A stretch of 64,000 nucleotides of DNA from Bacteroidetes bacterium UBA2475 (GCA_002342065.1 DDPF01000013.1:310001-374000), one strand, 5' to 3'. Counted from the first letter of the stretch, positions 49,266 to 58,950 are shown. Notes: generated by a model not told the origin, from the sequence alone. Program-made: numbers and translations.

Positions 49266-49520
49266 TTATTTTAATTTACAATCATAAACATCAGTAGTTG
49301 TAGATCCTGATGAACCTACATAAACGCGGGTAGACTTTTGGCAAAGATCCTTTGCCTGTCCTTTTCTTATTTCCCTGTACGTAATGTTGTCGTTAGGAGT
49401 AGTTGTTACATTACCGTTAGACGAGGTGTGTGTTGTAACACATTCACAGGTACGGTCTTTTTTACACGACGTTATGCAAAATGCAAAAGCCGCAATAATT
49501 AATAAAGTAGTTTTTTTCAT
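49266..49520 (-). CDS. Small lipoprotein, CECVTT family member B
   Basis: This 84-residue protein has a signal peptide and lipobox (FCITSC-K), then KKDRTCECVTTHTSSNG and Cys near the end (DLCQKSTRVYVG ... CKLK). A longer frame to 49742 exists, but its first 74 codons show no protein-like features and the ATG at 49520 gives a normal signal peptide. Paralogue of the 48960 gene. Confidence 0.78.
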   Translation of the reverse strand: MKKTTLLIIAAFAFCITSCKKDRTCECVTTHTSSNGNVTTTPNDNITYREIRKGQAKDLCQKSTRVYVGSSGSTTTDVYDCKLK

Positions 49521-49769
49521 ATTTAAGTTTTTTTTGATAACACATTTAATTGATAATTTGATGCCAGCAGTAAGTTCAACCAAATTTTCAATAAAATGAG
49601 CGTGGCTGCGGTGTTGGGATATGTGGGGTTTTGGAGTGCGGGGAAATATATCTACGAAATTTCCCATATTGCTTTGCAAAAACAATAAAGCCTTTGTATA
49701 TTTAAAAGATAAGATTCTTAAGTAAATATACTTTTGAAACAAAATAAATTGAATGAATAATAAGAAATT

Positions 49770-50270
49770 ATGACAAGCGAGGAATTAATCAATTCCATCT
49801 ACAACGCCTTTAAAGATGTGAAGCTGGAAGAGGGAATTGGTTTGTATGAAGCTGATTGCCTCGATGATTATCTGATCCCTACCGATCCTGTATACATCAG
49901 TTGGAAAGAAAAAGATGAGCGTGAGAGCTGGGAAAGTCTTCTTCCTTTATTTTTAACTGATCAATCTCGTGGACGAGTACATTCAAGCAATTATTTTTTT
50001 ATGGATGCAAAGGGTAAGTGTTTTCATTTACCCTGTTATTTGTTACAGGACCTTGATGAAAAATACAAAGGAAATAATCCAATAATAACCGACATCACTT
50101 ATAAATCAAAACCGCTTTTAGATTATGAAATACTTAATGTGTTACAAAAACAAGTTGTTATAGACTTTTTTGATTATAAATTAGAGGAGTTGATACGAGA
50201 TGATGATGATTTTGATCTTGAAAGGTATGACCAGGCAAAAGAGGCTTTTAAAACGTATTTTTCCTTATAA
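49770..50270 (+). CDS. DUF6714-like conserved hypothetical protein
   Basis: This 166-residue acidic protein resembles DUF6714: NAFKDVKLEEGIGLYEADCLDDYLIPTDP, the aromatic SSNYFFMDAKGKCFHLPCYLL, and a late acidic run RDDDDFDLERYD. Such proteins are cytoplasmic and lack known function. It is isolated, with a 249-bp empty gap upstream that includes no recognisable element. Confidence 0.6.
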   Translation: MTSEELINSIYNAFKDVKLEEGIGLYEADCLDDYLIPTDPVYISWKEKDERESWESLLPLFLTDQSRGRVHSSNYFFMDAKGKCFHLPCYLLQDLDEKYKGNNPIITDITYKSKPLLDYEILNVLQKQVVIDFFDYKLEELIRDDDDFDLERYDQAKEAFKTYFSL

Positions 50271-50324
50271 TAAAAGCCTTTATAAGACATTTTTGTGCTC
50301 ACAAAAAATTTCGTAAATTGCCTT

Positions 50325-52439
50325 ATGAAATTTTTTAGGGCTATAGTTATAATCGGGGTAATATCCTTGTTTAATACTGTTGCTTTTTCGCAAATTACAT
50401 CAACGGGCAATAAACGTACTGTTGCCCTACTCGATCTTTCCATAAATAATGCAGAAACATCCGATGCGGAGATCTATTCAACAAAATACATTTTAAAAAC
50501 AGCTGGCATTCCTTTTATTGTTACAAGTAATGTTAATGTTGCAAAAGCTTATGGACTTATTTTAGCTTCGTCAAAATTAGATCTTACAACCTTTACAATA
50601 GCTGAAAAAGATTCGTTGATCTCTTATGTGAACAAAGGTGGTGTTTTAGTGGCGCCTAATGTAAAAGACCCGTATTTTAATACGCTGTTCGGTATTTCGG
50701 CTAACTCCAACAGCAACTCACGTTACTTAGTAAAGTTTAATTATTTTTTAAACGATCCTTCATTTAAATGGTTGAACGATACGATGGAACAAACACTATC
50801 TTTAGGAAGCACTACTTACACATCTATTATTAATTCGCGTAGTTATTCTGTTGCAGGCGCTATAGCCCTTGCAAATTTTGACGATAATTCTACTGCCATT
50901 ACAAAAAGACCTTATGGCACGGGTACAGCTTATGCGCTTGGTTTTTCTTTTAGAAACCTGATCCAAACCAACCAGCAAAATAACGATTATAATGCACACC
51001 GCTTTTATTCTAACGGTTTTGAGCCTACCTCAGATGCTGTTATGCTTTTTATAAAAGGTATTTACCAGGCACATGCCCCCCGCTCTGTGTGGTTACATAC
51101 ATCACCCTATAACAGTAAAACTTCTTTAATGATCACACATGATGTGGATGCCACTTCAGGTTACGATACTATGCACTTTTATGCGGATTATGAAGCCTCT
51201 TTAGGTTTAAAAGCCTCTTACTTTTTTACAACCCACTATATTAACGATGGTTTGTTGTCTGACTTTTATAATTTTAATACTATTCCAAAAGTTCAATATG
51301 TATTAAGTAAAGGTCACGTGGCGGGAAGTCACTCTGTTGGACACTTTCCCGACTTTGATGAAGAGGCTGTTTTTCCTTTGGGTGTGTTGGGTAATACTTC
51401 TTCTAACTATCTTCCGTATAATTTTGGTACAGGCTCAACAACAGCCGGCTCTGTTTTAGGCGAAACAGAAGTTTCTAAAGGTCTTTTAGAGAATAATTTT
51501 GGTGTGGTAGTAAAAACTTTTCGTGCCGGTTATTTATGTTTTCACGATAAGCTTATTAATGCTTTAGATACTTCAGGCTATACGAACAGTACCACGTTTT
51601 CTGCAGCAGATATTCTAACAAATTTTCCTTATCAGCAGCGTAAAGACAGGTCCTCTGCAGGCGCACTCACCAATGTGTGGGAATACCCAATGACCATTTC
51701 GGATGTGTTTGCTTCCAATCCAATTTCAACAACAAATTATCCGCAAAAGGTGGCTACATGGCTGGATGTAATTAATCGTAACATGGCTAATCATGCACCC
51801 AATGTTCTTTTGATACACCCAACCCGAAAATATAAATTAACAGCGCAACAGAATCTTATTGCCGGTTTACCTACAGGCGTGTATGTTACCAACCTAGATA
51901 ATTTTGCATCGTATTGGAAAAAAAGAGAATTGGTTAATTTTACATCAAGGGTCTCTAACGATTCTTTAACCATCATTGTTCCGGCAGCCTTACTTCCACT
52001 CGATCCTGCTATTAGTTTTGTGGTAGATAAAGGTCAGCTGTTAGCACATATAAAAGCGGAAGATGAATTTGGAAATCCTATCACCGTCATTAAATCAAAC
52101 TTTACTCCCGGCGATATTATTCTGCACTTTGAAAATTATCCGGCATTAGGAATAAAAAATTTAGCGTTTGAAAAAGAGAACAAGACCTATATTACCTGTT
52201 ATCCAAATCCCTCAAATACCAATTGTAACTTTGACTTTAGGTTAGACTATTGCGCTCATGTAAAATTGGAAATTACAGATATGCTTGGCAAACATACTTT
52301 AAGCCTTATGGATATGAACCTCGACGAAGGCTGGCATTCCGTTCCATTTAATACAAGCAATCTGTCAACAGGAATTTATTTTTATAAATTAACCGTGGAT
52401 GAGGCAACGCTAACTAAGAAACTTATTATTTCAAGATAA
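50325..52439 (+). CDS. Secreted polysaccharide deacetylase-like protein with T9SS sorting domain
   Basis: This 704-residue protein has three parts. A signal peptide and N-terminal alpha/beta region (about 25-240) come first. A NodB-like deacetylase domain (about 250-490) follows, with the metal-site Asp pair in MITHDVDATSGYD and the His pair in GSHSVGHFPDF. The C-terminal 75 residues (ITCYPNPSNTNCNF ... GIYFYKLTV) are a type A T9SS sorting tail. NodB enzymes remove acetyl groups from chitin, GlcNAc polymers or peptidoglycan; the substrate here is unknown. The GTG start at 50295 is rejected because the ATG at 50325 directly precedes the signal peptide. Confidence 0.87.
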   Translation: MKFFRAIVIIGVISLFNTVAFSQITSTGNKRTVALLDLSINNAETSDAEIYSTKYILKTAGIPFIVTSNVNVAKAYGLILASSKLDLTTFTIAEKDSLISYVNKGGVLVAPNVKDPYFNTLFGISANSNSNSRYLVKFNYFLNDPSFKWLNDTMEQTLSLGSTTYTSIINSRSYSVAGAIALANFDDNSTAITKRPYGTGTAYALGFSFRNLIQTNQQNNDYNAHRFYSNGFEPTSDAVMLFIKGIYQAHAPRSVWLHTSPYNSKTSLMITHDVDATSGYDTMHFYADYEASLGLKASYFFTTHYINDGLLSDFYNFNTIPKVQYVLSKGHVAGSHSVGHFPDFDEEAVFPLGVLGNTSSNYLPYNFGTGSTTAGSVLGETEVSKGLLENNFGVVVKTFRAGYLCFHDKLINALDTSGYTNSTTFSAADILTNFPYQQRKDRSSAGALTNVWEYPMTISDVFASNPISTTNYPQKVATWLDVINRNMANHAPNVLLIHPTRKYKLTAQQNLIAGLPTGVYVTNLDNFASYWKKRELVNFTSRVSNDSLTIIVPAALLPLDPAISFVVDKGQLLAHIKAEDEFGNPITVIKSNFTPGDIILHFENYPALGIKNLAFEKENKTYITCYPNPSNTNCNFDFRLDYCAHVKLEITDMLGKHTLSLMDMNLDEGWHSVPFNTSNLSTGIYFYKLTVDEATLTKKLIISR

Positions 52440-52539
52440 GAACTTAAATGCGTTAATTACATCAAGCGATAATGCGATATAAAGAACAATGAATCAATAG
52501 CCTCATTGGGCTAGATGTTAATTGTTTAATAAAAAAGAC

Positions 52540-54123
52540 TTATTCTTTAATAAATTTCTTAATGTAAATAAGCTGATCGTTTGTATTGTAAAGCGAAATA
52601 AAATAAATTCCGGTTGTGAAATTATTAATATCAAATTTTAAATTATCATCTGACGACTTTTGATCGATCAAAATCTGACCTAAAGAATTTAATACTTTAA
52701 TATGTTTCTCTTCTCCATTTATCATTTCTAATTTAACATTCAGCATCTCCTTAGCCGGGTTTGGATATACTGAAATAAATTCATCGTTATTGGAAATCGA
52801 ATTTAAACCTGTTGTTAAAGCTGTACACAAACTACTAGATGAATATGTTTCTGTAGCAACGGGCAATGTTATTGTTGTTAAAGTTGCAGTGATAGATGTA
52901 ACAGTATATGTGTAAGGTTGTACTGCATACGTTAACGTTGGTGTTGTTGGTAAATAGGCGGTATCTCTACAACCTACACCTTCAAAAAAATCAGCCCTAG
53001 CATACGTTACCGTATCTTTTCCATTTGGTTTAAAAAAATGAAAAGAATTATCAGTTGAGTTTATAAAACAAGAAGCTGAACTGCTATTATTGTTTGTTGC
53101 GCTAACTTTTTTAAAGTAACGCGAACCATTAATAACTAGTGAGGTATCCAATCTAATTGTTCTAAAGCCATACAACCCTAAATTGGTTGGTGCCAAACCT
53201 GTAATTAAAAAATTAGCGTTGTTTGCATACACCTGTTTGATGTTAACACCTGTTAAAGTTCTGGTAATAATGGAAGTTAAATTAGTATCCAGTTTCCTTA
53301 CAAGAAAAGCACCGGGATCTCCTGTGATCATATCTTTTGTTTGATCGATAGTGGTTAATTTTCCTTTTAGAATAGCTGAATGTTTTGCTCTAAATCCGGT
53401 TGATGTATTTGTAAACAATGTGTTGGAATTTAAAATAGTTCCTGACGAATCTAATCTTAATGTAATGGCATAACTGTTTGTAGTTAACGTACCTGTGCTT
53501 GTTACATACAATTCTCGTTTGCCCTTATATAAAATATTTGCCGGAACATGTTGCAAAGTTCCTTCACCCAAACGTTTGATCCAGATCAACGTACCGTTAG
53601 TATCTACTTTTGAAACAAAAAGATCACTTGCAACATTTGTATTATTATAAGCACCCAAAACATACAGATACAAACCGTTATCGTATGTAATAGCGTTCAA
53701 TGAATAAGGAGATGTATTTACGGCAACTGTTCTTCTCCAGCTTGTTGCATTAGTACTTAAATTATATTTTATGATCATGCCTGTAACGCCGGCAGAGTTG
53801 GTTAAACTGGCTACCATGAAAATAATATGGTTCTTTTTAATTACCTGTTTAATGGCAAGATCATAACCTGCAATAGAAAAACTTCTGCTACTGGTTACAT
53901 TACCTGTTGTGGTAGTAAATTTTGTTATGGTAGCAAAACCTGTATATGGTGACGAGCCTGCTAAATTTTCGACAACGTAAGTAGTTGTATTATACTCATT
54001 CGAATAAACAACATCAGTAACCGAACCTGCAACCGGCGTTTGAAATAATTTACGCTGATAATTCGATTGCGCGTTAGCAAGTACCGAAATAAACAAGAAT
54101 GTAGTAAGTACAATTTTTTTCAT
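52540..54123 (-). CDS. Large secreted protein with T9SS sorting domain, propeller-like
   Basis: This 527-residue protein has a signal peptide (MKKIVLTTFLFISVLANAQ), many short Thr/Ser/Asn-rich repeats of beta-propeller flavour (IIKYNLSTNATSWRR, LFVSKVDTNGTLIWIKRLG, LRLDSSGTILNSN), and a type A T9SS tail (FISVYPNPAKEMLNVKLEM ... TGIYFISLYN). The recurrent D-(S/T)-x-G-T-L/I motifs suggest SBBP-like or PQQ-like blades. Probably a surface or matrix protein; role unknown. Confidence 0.75.
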   Translation of the reverse strand: MKKIVLTTFLFISVLANAQSNYQRKLFQTPVAGSVTDVVYSNEYNTTTYVVENLAGSSPYTGFATITKFTTTTGNVTSSRSFSIAGYDLAIKQVIKKNHIIFMVASLTNSAGVTGMIIKYNLSTNATSWRRTVAVNTSPYSLNAITYDNGLYLYVLGAYNNTNVASDLFVSKVDTNGTLIWIKRLGEGTLQHVPANILYKGKRELYVTSTGTLTTNSYAITLRLDSSGTILNSNTLFTNTSTGFRAKHSAILKGKLTTIDQTKDMITGDPGAFLVRKLDTNLTSIITRTLTGVNIKQVYANNANFLITGLAPTNLGLYGFRTIRLDTSLVINGSRYFKKVSATNNNSSSASCFINSTDNSFHFFKPNGKDTVTYARADFFEGVGCRDTAYLPTTPTLTYAVQPYTYTVTSITATLTTITLPVATETYSSSSLCTALTTGLNSISNNDEFISVYPNPAKEMLNVKLEMINGEEKHIKVLNSLGQILIDQKSSDDNLKFDINNFTTGIYFISLYNTNDQLIYIKKFIKE

Positions 54124-54173
54124 GTGTTATTGTTTTTAGTCTTATTAAAATTACAAAAAATAAAACCGTTATG

Positions 54174-54206
54174 GCAAAAAAAAACCTCCCAAAACTTGAG
54201 AGGTTT
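54174..54206 (-). terminator. Terminator after the 54227 lipoprotein
   Basis: On the minus strand AAACCTCTC pairs with GGGAGGTTT (one G-U) around AAGTTTT and runs into nine T. Confidence 0.85.
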
Positions 54207-54226
54207 AAAATTTAACGATTTACGAA

Positions 54227-55087
54227 CTATTTAATAATAGAGGCCCTTAAAGCGTAGATCTTTTGAGAGATCGATTTAAAATTAGCTTCTTTAAAATCTT
54301 TTGGATCTTTAATAGCGGTTATCTCGTTTAAAACAACTTTAAACTGATCATTTAAAGCCACAGATTCTTTTTTGTCTTTATACTCATCTAATAACTCAGC
54401 AAGGTTTTTTAAATAAAAGCGTTGGTCCCACAATTCTTTATATCCTTTTTCTTTTACCGCAGATTCAGTTGCGGCTTCAGTAATTTTACAAGTTAAATAC
54501 AATGCTTCTATCCATGATCCTGCAAATACAGCCGAAGCAGTATAAACACGGTCATTAGTTCTTAAGTAAGAATCGCTTTTTACAAAGATCTCATCAAGAA
54601 TTCTCAATAACGAATCTTTATTGGCAATATTTTGTTCTGCACGTTTTCCAACCATTTGGTCAACCGCGCTTTTTAAACCTAAAGCATCAGATTTAATTAA
54701 AACTGCTTTCATATATTTTAAAACATCTTCGCCTACATTATTTACCATGGCATAAGACATATCAATATTAAAAGCACCTAATTGTATAGCTTTGTAAAAC
54801 TCATCGCCTGACAATGGCTTTTTAGTATCAATTAAAAAAGCAGTGTTGTAAGGCACGCCCCAGCTTGATAATTCGTTAACACTTGAAACCGGGGACGGAA
54901 TATTTGCAATAGCAAAATCGAACTTGAATTTTGTGTCCTCGTTTACAGTTATTGGAGTGGTATCTTTTGGCGTGTTATCAGTTACTAAAGAATCACTTGT
55001 ATCCTTAAATTCATCAGCTTGTTTATCTCCGCATGAAGACAAGATCGCTAATAATGAAAAACCTGCTACGTAAAGTATTTTGTTCAT
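54227..55087 (-). CDS. Conserved lipoprotein of Bacteroidota, helical
   Basis: This 286-residue protein has a signal peptide and lipobox (LAILSSC-G), an acidic linker, then a mostly helical mature part (KYMKAVLIKSDALGLKSAVDQMVGKRAEQNIANKDSLLRILDEIFVKSDSYLR). A similar helical lipoprotein recurs in many Bacteroidota genomes. No catalytic motif. A terminator lies immediately downstream; the inverted repeat at 55181 is upstream. Confidence 0.78.
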   Translation of the reverse strand: MNKILYVAGFSLLAILSSCGDKQADEFKDTSDSLVTDNTPKDTTPITVNEDTKFKFDFAIANIPSPVSSVNELSSWGVPYNTAFLIDTKKPLSGDEFYKAIQLGAFNIDMSYAMVNNVGEDVLKYMKAVLIKSDALGLKSAVDQMVGKRAEQNIANKDSLLRILDEIFVKSDSYLRTNDRVYTASAVFAGSWIEALYLTCKITEAATESAVKEKGYKELWDQRFYLKNLAELLDEYKDKKESVALNDQFKVVLNEITAIKDPKDFKEANFKSISQKIYALRASIIK

Positions 55088-55180
55088 TTTTTATAAATTT
55101 TGATAGCAAATATAATCCCTTTTTTCATTTTTTCTTAAAATTTATTGAATTGAGGGCAGTTTTTTAATAATTCGTTAATT

Positions 55181-55250
55181 AGCCGCAGATTTCGCAGATA
55201 TCACAGATTAAAAATAAAATAAATCCGCTTGATCCGTGAAATCTGTGGCA
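55181..55250. repeat. Inverted repeat, CAGATT family
   Basis: AGCCGCAGATTTCGCAGAT... is mirrored by GATCCGTGAAATCTGTGGC (one mismatch in the outer arms). It is homologous to 26871-26942. Confidence 0.65.
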
Positions 55251-55255
55251 TTAAA

Positions 55256-56701
55256 TTATTTAGATACAGATTGGTAATAATTAAGATAATTAGCCCGCCA
55301 AGCCTTGTTTGCACGGGCGTTGTACTTCTCAAATAAAGGCCGGTCGTCGGTGTTAACAAGGTCGGTCTTTTCGGGAATGGTGCTTAATTGGAAGGGGTTT
55401 GAACCGATGGCTTTAAGCGAACAGACAAATAATAAATTACGGTAATTCTCATCATCAGAAGAAGTGCAAATATTAACCGAATAGCCCGACCGTTTCAACG
55501 TATTATTTAATATTGCTGTTCCCATTCCTTTTTCACCAAGAATATATCCGTGCCAGTTAATGATAAGTAAAGCAGAATCAGAAAGATTTTGTTTTAATTT
55601 ATCCAAACTCTCCATGGTTAAAACATGTGAGGGCTGTTCTTCTGCTTTAAAAATATCAACCAAAATAAGATCATATTTTTTATCACAATGATTTAAAAAA
55701 TAACGTGCATCAGAACAAATTGTCTTTACTTTATTATTAAGATCAAAATACTTAACAGCTGCATCAATTATACTTTCATCAAACTCTACCCCATCCGTCA
55801 AATAATTTTTCTCCTGCAATAAATTAGCAGTTAACCCTCCTCCCAAACCCAATACCAGTGCATTTTTAGGAGTTGCAGAATTTAGAATAAGTGTATCTAG
55901 TAATTTTACATATTCAGAAACAGATAGTTTTGTTTTTAAATTCATTTCTGTTTGAATAATGCTGTTTATCTTTAAGATCCGAATAGTCTCTTTCTTTTCA
56001 TTCAATACATCCTGCACTTCTAACTGACCTAAAATACTGTTACCAAAAAACAGTTGCGTGTTCTTTAGTAATGTAAACTGCAAGTTCAAATAAATAAATG
56101 CAGCAAATAAAACCATGTGTGCCATTTTGTAAGATCTGAAAATAATGCAGCTGCTTATGAACAATAACGCGCCAAAGCCCAATAAACAGTAAGTTAAACC
56201 AATAACAGGTATTAAATAAAAACCACATAAAAAAGTAGCAATAATACCCCCAAGCGTAGAAACAGCGTACACCGTGCCACTAACCTTACCTGCCAAATTA
56301 TTTTCTTTTGTCTGAATAAAAATAAATAAAGGCGAAGAAGCGCCTAAAAAAAATACCGGGAAAAATAAAAGTAAAAACGTGCTTAATACAACAGCAACTA
56401 AAAATGGCATATAAGAGATCCACGGAATTACGTAGCGACTAAGCACCGGCATGAACATCACAAAAAGAGAAGCGAAAATTAAAATATGAAATAATTTTTT
56501 TGGATGCCGATCAGATTTTTCACTTACCAACCCACCAAAAAAATAGCCAAGCGCTAATGCGGCTAAAGTTAAACCCATTACCGAAGCCCATACATAAAGA
56601 CTGCTTCCAAATATTGGTGCTAACAATTTTGCCCCGCAAAGTTCAGCTGCCATTACTACAGCACCTTCGATAAAACTTAGGAAGAGCAGTTTTTTTATCA
56701 T
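55256..56701 (-). CDS. Fused MFS-type membrane domain and spermidine-synthase-like domain
   Basis: This 481-residue protein is a fusion. Residues 1-220 form about seven helices, and about 270-480 form a Rossmann spermidine-synthase-like domain: NALVLGLGGGLTANLLQEK, DGVEFDESIIDAAVKYFDL, DARYFLNHCDKKYDLILVDIF. Such fusions are common in bacteria and may form or export polyamine-like compounds, but in most the aminopropyl transfer is untested. The ATG at 56701 overlaps the TSUP gene's stop by ATGA, so translation is coupled. Confidence 0.8.
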   Translation of the reverse strand: MIKKLLFLSFIEGAVVMAAELCGAKLLAPIFGSSLYVWASVMGLTLAALALGYFFGGLVSEKSDRHPKKLFHILIFASLFVMFMPVLSRYVIPWISYMPFLVAVVLSTFLLLFFPVFFLGASSPLFIFIQTKENNLAGKVSGTVYAVSTLGGIIATFLCGFYLIPVIGLTYCLLGFGALLFISSCIIFRSYKMAHMVLFAAFIYLNLQFTLLKNTQLFFGNSILGQLEVQDVLNEKKETIRILKINSIIQTEMNLKTKLSVSEYVKLLDTLILNSATPKNALVLGLGGGLTANLLQEKNYLTDGVEFDESIIDAAVKYFDLNNKVKTICSDARYFLNHCDKKYDLILVDIFKAEEQPSHVLTMESLDKLKQNLSDSALLIINWHGYILGEKGMGTAILNNTLKRSGYSVNICTSSDDENYRNLLFVCSLKAIGSNPFQLSTIPEKTDLVNTDDRPLFEKYNARANKAWRANYLNYYQSVSK

Positions 56702-57477
56702 CGTATTATACCTAGCACTATTAAAAGACCCATTGCTAACATAAATATACCAACAAACCATTTAAAAAACTGCATACTTGTTTTTTTGAATAATTTATTT
56801 CCTGCAAAAGCCCCTACCCATGCAGAAACTACCGCTAATGCCAATAGCAGGTAATTACTTCCTCCGTTCTTTAATTCAGAAAAACTTGTGTAAAAAGATA
56901 TCCGTACAACATCTACCATACAAGCAATAAAAACACCGGTGGCAATAAAAACTGTTTTTTCTAATTTTAAACGTAACAAAAATGCACTTCTTATGGAGCC
57001 TTGATGGCCGCTGAATCCGCCAAAAAAACCACTTAACAAACCACCGGGAATTAAATATTTTTCGGGAAATGATAATTCAGAAAGTTTAGGAACTAATTCA
57101 ATAATTGCAAACAAAATAATAAGCAAGCCAATTAAAAAGCCCGGCCAGGTAATTACAAATTGGTTATTATTTAAAGTAAAAGTTGTGATGGTTGAATTTA
57201 TCTGATCGATGTTCTTTAACGCCCAGGCGCCAAAAAAAGCAGCAATTAACGAAGGGATACCAAACTTAAAAGCGATGCTCCAGTTAATGTTCTTATAAAC
57301 CAATCCTAATTTAAAAACATTATTCAATAAATGTACGCAGGCTGTAAGCCCAACTGCAATAGGTAAAGGGTAATAAATAGCAAAAACAGGCAATAAAATT
57401 GTTCCTAATCCAAATCCTGAAAAGAAGGTTAGGAATGAGGCAATGAGTGATGTAATGGCTATTAATACATAGATCAT
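56698..57477 (-). CDS. TSUP (TauE/SafE) family permease
   Basis: This 259-residue full-length TSUP protein has two repeats (FLTFFSGFGLGTILLPVFAIYYPLPIAVGLTACVHLLNNVFKLGLV and LLSGFFGGFSGHQGSIRSAFLLRLKLEKTVFIATGVFIACMVDVV) and eight helices. The family exports sulfite, sulfoacetate or similar anions. It is flanked by coupled overlaps with the kinase upstream and the fusion protein downstream. Confidence 0.88.
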   Translation of the reverse strand: MIYVLIAITSLIASFLTFFSGFGLGTILLPVFAIYYPLPIAVGLTACVHLLNNVFKLGLVYKNINWSIAFKFGIPSLIAAFFGAWALKNIDQINSTITTFTLNNNQFVITWPGFLIGLLIILFAIIELVPKLSELSFPEKYLIPGGLLSGFFGGFSGHQGSIRSAFLLRLKLEKTVFIATGVFIACMVDVVRISFYTSFSELKNGGSNYLLLALAVVSAWVGAFAGNKLFKKTSMQFFKWFVGIFMLAMGLLIVLGIIR

Positions 57478-58325
57478 TTAGCTTGTGAATGATAATCAAT
57501 TAAACCATCTATAGGAGACTGAATAACATTACCAATTTGATAACCATGTTTAGTGGCTACTTTGGCAAACAGGTCTTTATAATAAAATCCAATAGACCCA
57601 ACGGTATGCACCTTGTATGTTTTGGATTCTGAATATTTATTTACAAGTTGTACAAAAAAAGAATCGAAACATTCTAACAAAACTTTTTCAATAAAAGGAT
57701 GTTCTTTGTTTTTGCCCACAAACATTGCTACAGAAGCAAGATAGCGACTTGGCATATTCTTTTTGTATACATTATTTAAGATCTCTTCGCGATTATAACC
57801 TTCTTTTTCAAACGCTTTTTTTAATTCAATAGGAAGATTATCTTCAAAATATTCGCTAATAAAGAATTTTCCTATTTGAGCACCGCTGCCGTAATCTCCC
57901 CACAAATAACCAACCGAAGGAATGTTCTCTAAAATAAATTTACCGTTATACAAGCAACTGTTGCTGCCTGTGCCAAGTATACAGGCAATACCAAAATCTT
58001 TTTTACAAAGTGCTCTTGCCGCAGCTAAAAGATCGTGTGACACGTTTATCTTAGGGACGTTCAGCGTAATGGTCAAACAATCTTCAATTAATTTACAATT
58101 TTCAAAAGTAGAACAACCTGCGCCATAATAATGAATGATCTTTATCTTATTCAAGTCTTCAATTAAATGAGGTTTTAAATTATTTAAAATTTCGAGGCTT
58201 ATCTGATCGATCGATTGAAAATAAGGATTAAAACCAATGGTTTTAATCCGCTTAATAATTTGAGAACCTTTTAATAAAACCCAATCCGTTTTTGTGGAAC
58301 CGCTATCTGCAATTAGTACATACAT
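57474..58325 (-). CDS. BadF/BadG-type ATPase, N-acetylglucosamine kinase-like
   Basis: This 283-residue ASKHA-fold protein has the phosphate-binding N-terminal motif IADSGSTKTDW, AACLGTGSNS-like ACILGTGSNSCLYNG, and a glycine-rich GYLWGDYGSGAQIG. The short length fits the BadF/BadG/BcrA/BcrD group that includes human-type GlcNAc kinase. Substrate is probably an amino sugar. The GTG at 58331 is possible, but ATG 58325 gives the standard start. It is coupled to the TSUP gene by a 4-bp overlap. Confidence 0.82.
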   Translation of the reverse strand: MYVLIADSGSTKTDWVLLKGSQIIKRIKTIGFNPYFQSIDQISLEILNNLKPHLIEDLNKIKIIHYYGAGCSTFENCKLIEDCLTITLNVPKINVSHDLLAAARALCKKDFGIACILGTGSNSCLYNGKFILENIPSVGYLWGDYGSGAQIGKFFISEYFEDNLPIELKKAFEKEGYNREEILNNVYKKNMPSRYLASVAMFVGKNKEHPFIEKVLLECFDSFFVQLVNKYSESKTYKVHTVGSIGFYYKDLFAKVATKHGYQIGNVIQSPIDGLIDYHSQAK

Positions 58326-58340
58326 GCTCACAAAATAGCA

Positions 58341-58366
58341 AAAAAAAACCGCCTAAAAGCGGTTTT
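58341..58366 (-). terminator. Terminator of rpsP
   Basis: AAAACCGC pairs with GCGGTTTT around a six-base loop and continues into A/T runs on both sides. It is placed between rpsP and the kinase gene. Confidence 0.85.
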
Positions 58367-58387
58367 TAATATTTTAGAAAGAAAATT

Positions 58388-58924
58388 TTATGCTGTTGTC
58401 TCGTCTGTTGCCGGTGCATCCGTTACAGGAGCATCGTTAACAGGTGTTTCAACTTTTTCTGCTGCTGCGCTGTTCTTCGCTGCAATTTTAGCTGCTTTTG
58501 ATTCTTTTAAAGCAGTTTCAGCTTTAAATTTATCTGCAATTTTCTTAGTGCCTTCAGATTTCAATTTGTCTTTTTTACTAACAACTTTACCTTCTTTTTC
58601 ACTTAACCACTTGCTGAATTTTTGTTCAACCTGTGCTTCAGTTAAAGCTCCCTTTTTAACACCTTCTAATAAGTGTTTTTTCATCATAATACCTTTGTAC
58701 GATAATATCGCACGACAAGTATCTGTTGGTTGAGCGCCTTTCATTAACCAATCCAATGTTGAATCAAAGTTAATGTCAATTGTTGCCGGATTCGAATTAG
58801 GGTCATAAACACCTAATTTTTCAATAAACTTTCCATCGCGTGGTGCACGACCATCCGCAACTACCACATGAAAGAACGCTGAGTCCTTTTTACCATGCCT
58901 TTGTAGTCTAATCTTTACTGCCAT
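58388..58924 (-). CDS. rpsP: 30S ribosomal protein S16 with long C-terminal extension
   Basis: This 178-residue protein has the S16 core in residues 1-85 (KIRLQRHGKKDSAFFHVVVADGRAPRDGKFIEKLGVYDP ... DWLMKGAQPTDTCRAIL). Extra basic and then Ala/Thr-rich sequence (AAKIAAKNSAAAEKVETPVND ... TDETTA) lengthens it beyond the usual ~80-90 residues. Bacteroidota S16 proteins often have such tails. The ATG at 58924 gives the canonical MAVKIRLQRHG; the 56-codon upstream frame is rejected. Confidence 0.95.
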   Translation of the reverse strand: MAVKIRLQRHGKKDSAFFHVVVADGRAPRDGKFIEKLGVYDPNSNPATIDINFDSTLDWLMKGAQPTDTCRAILSYKGIMMKKHLLEGVKKGALTEAQVEQKFSKWLSEKEGKVVSKKDKLKSEGTKKIADKFKAETALKESKAAKIAAKNSAAAEKVETPVNDAPVTDAPATDETTA

Positions 58925-58950
58925 TTTATTAAGTTTTAAAATTAAGGCTG

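Noticed and set aside
49521..49742. 74-codon extension of the 49266 lipoprotein
   Set aside because: It lacks protein-like composition, and the ATG at 49520 gives a proper lipoprotein signal peptide.
49770..50270. Toxin-antitoxin candidate
   Set aside because: It stands alone with no partner gene, and the sequence resembles DUF6714, not a toxin family.
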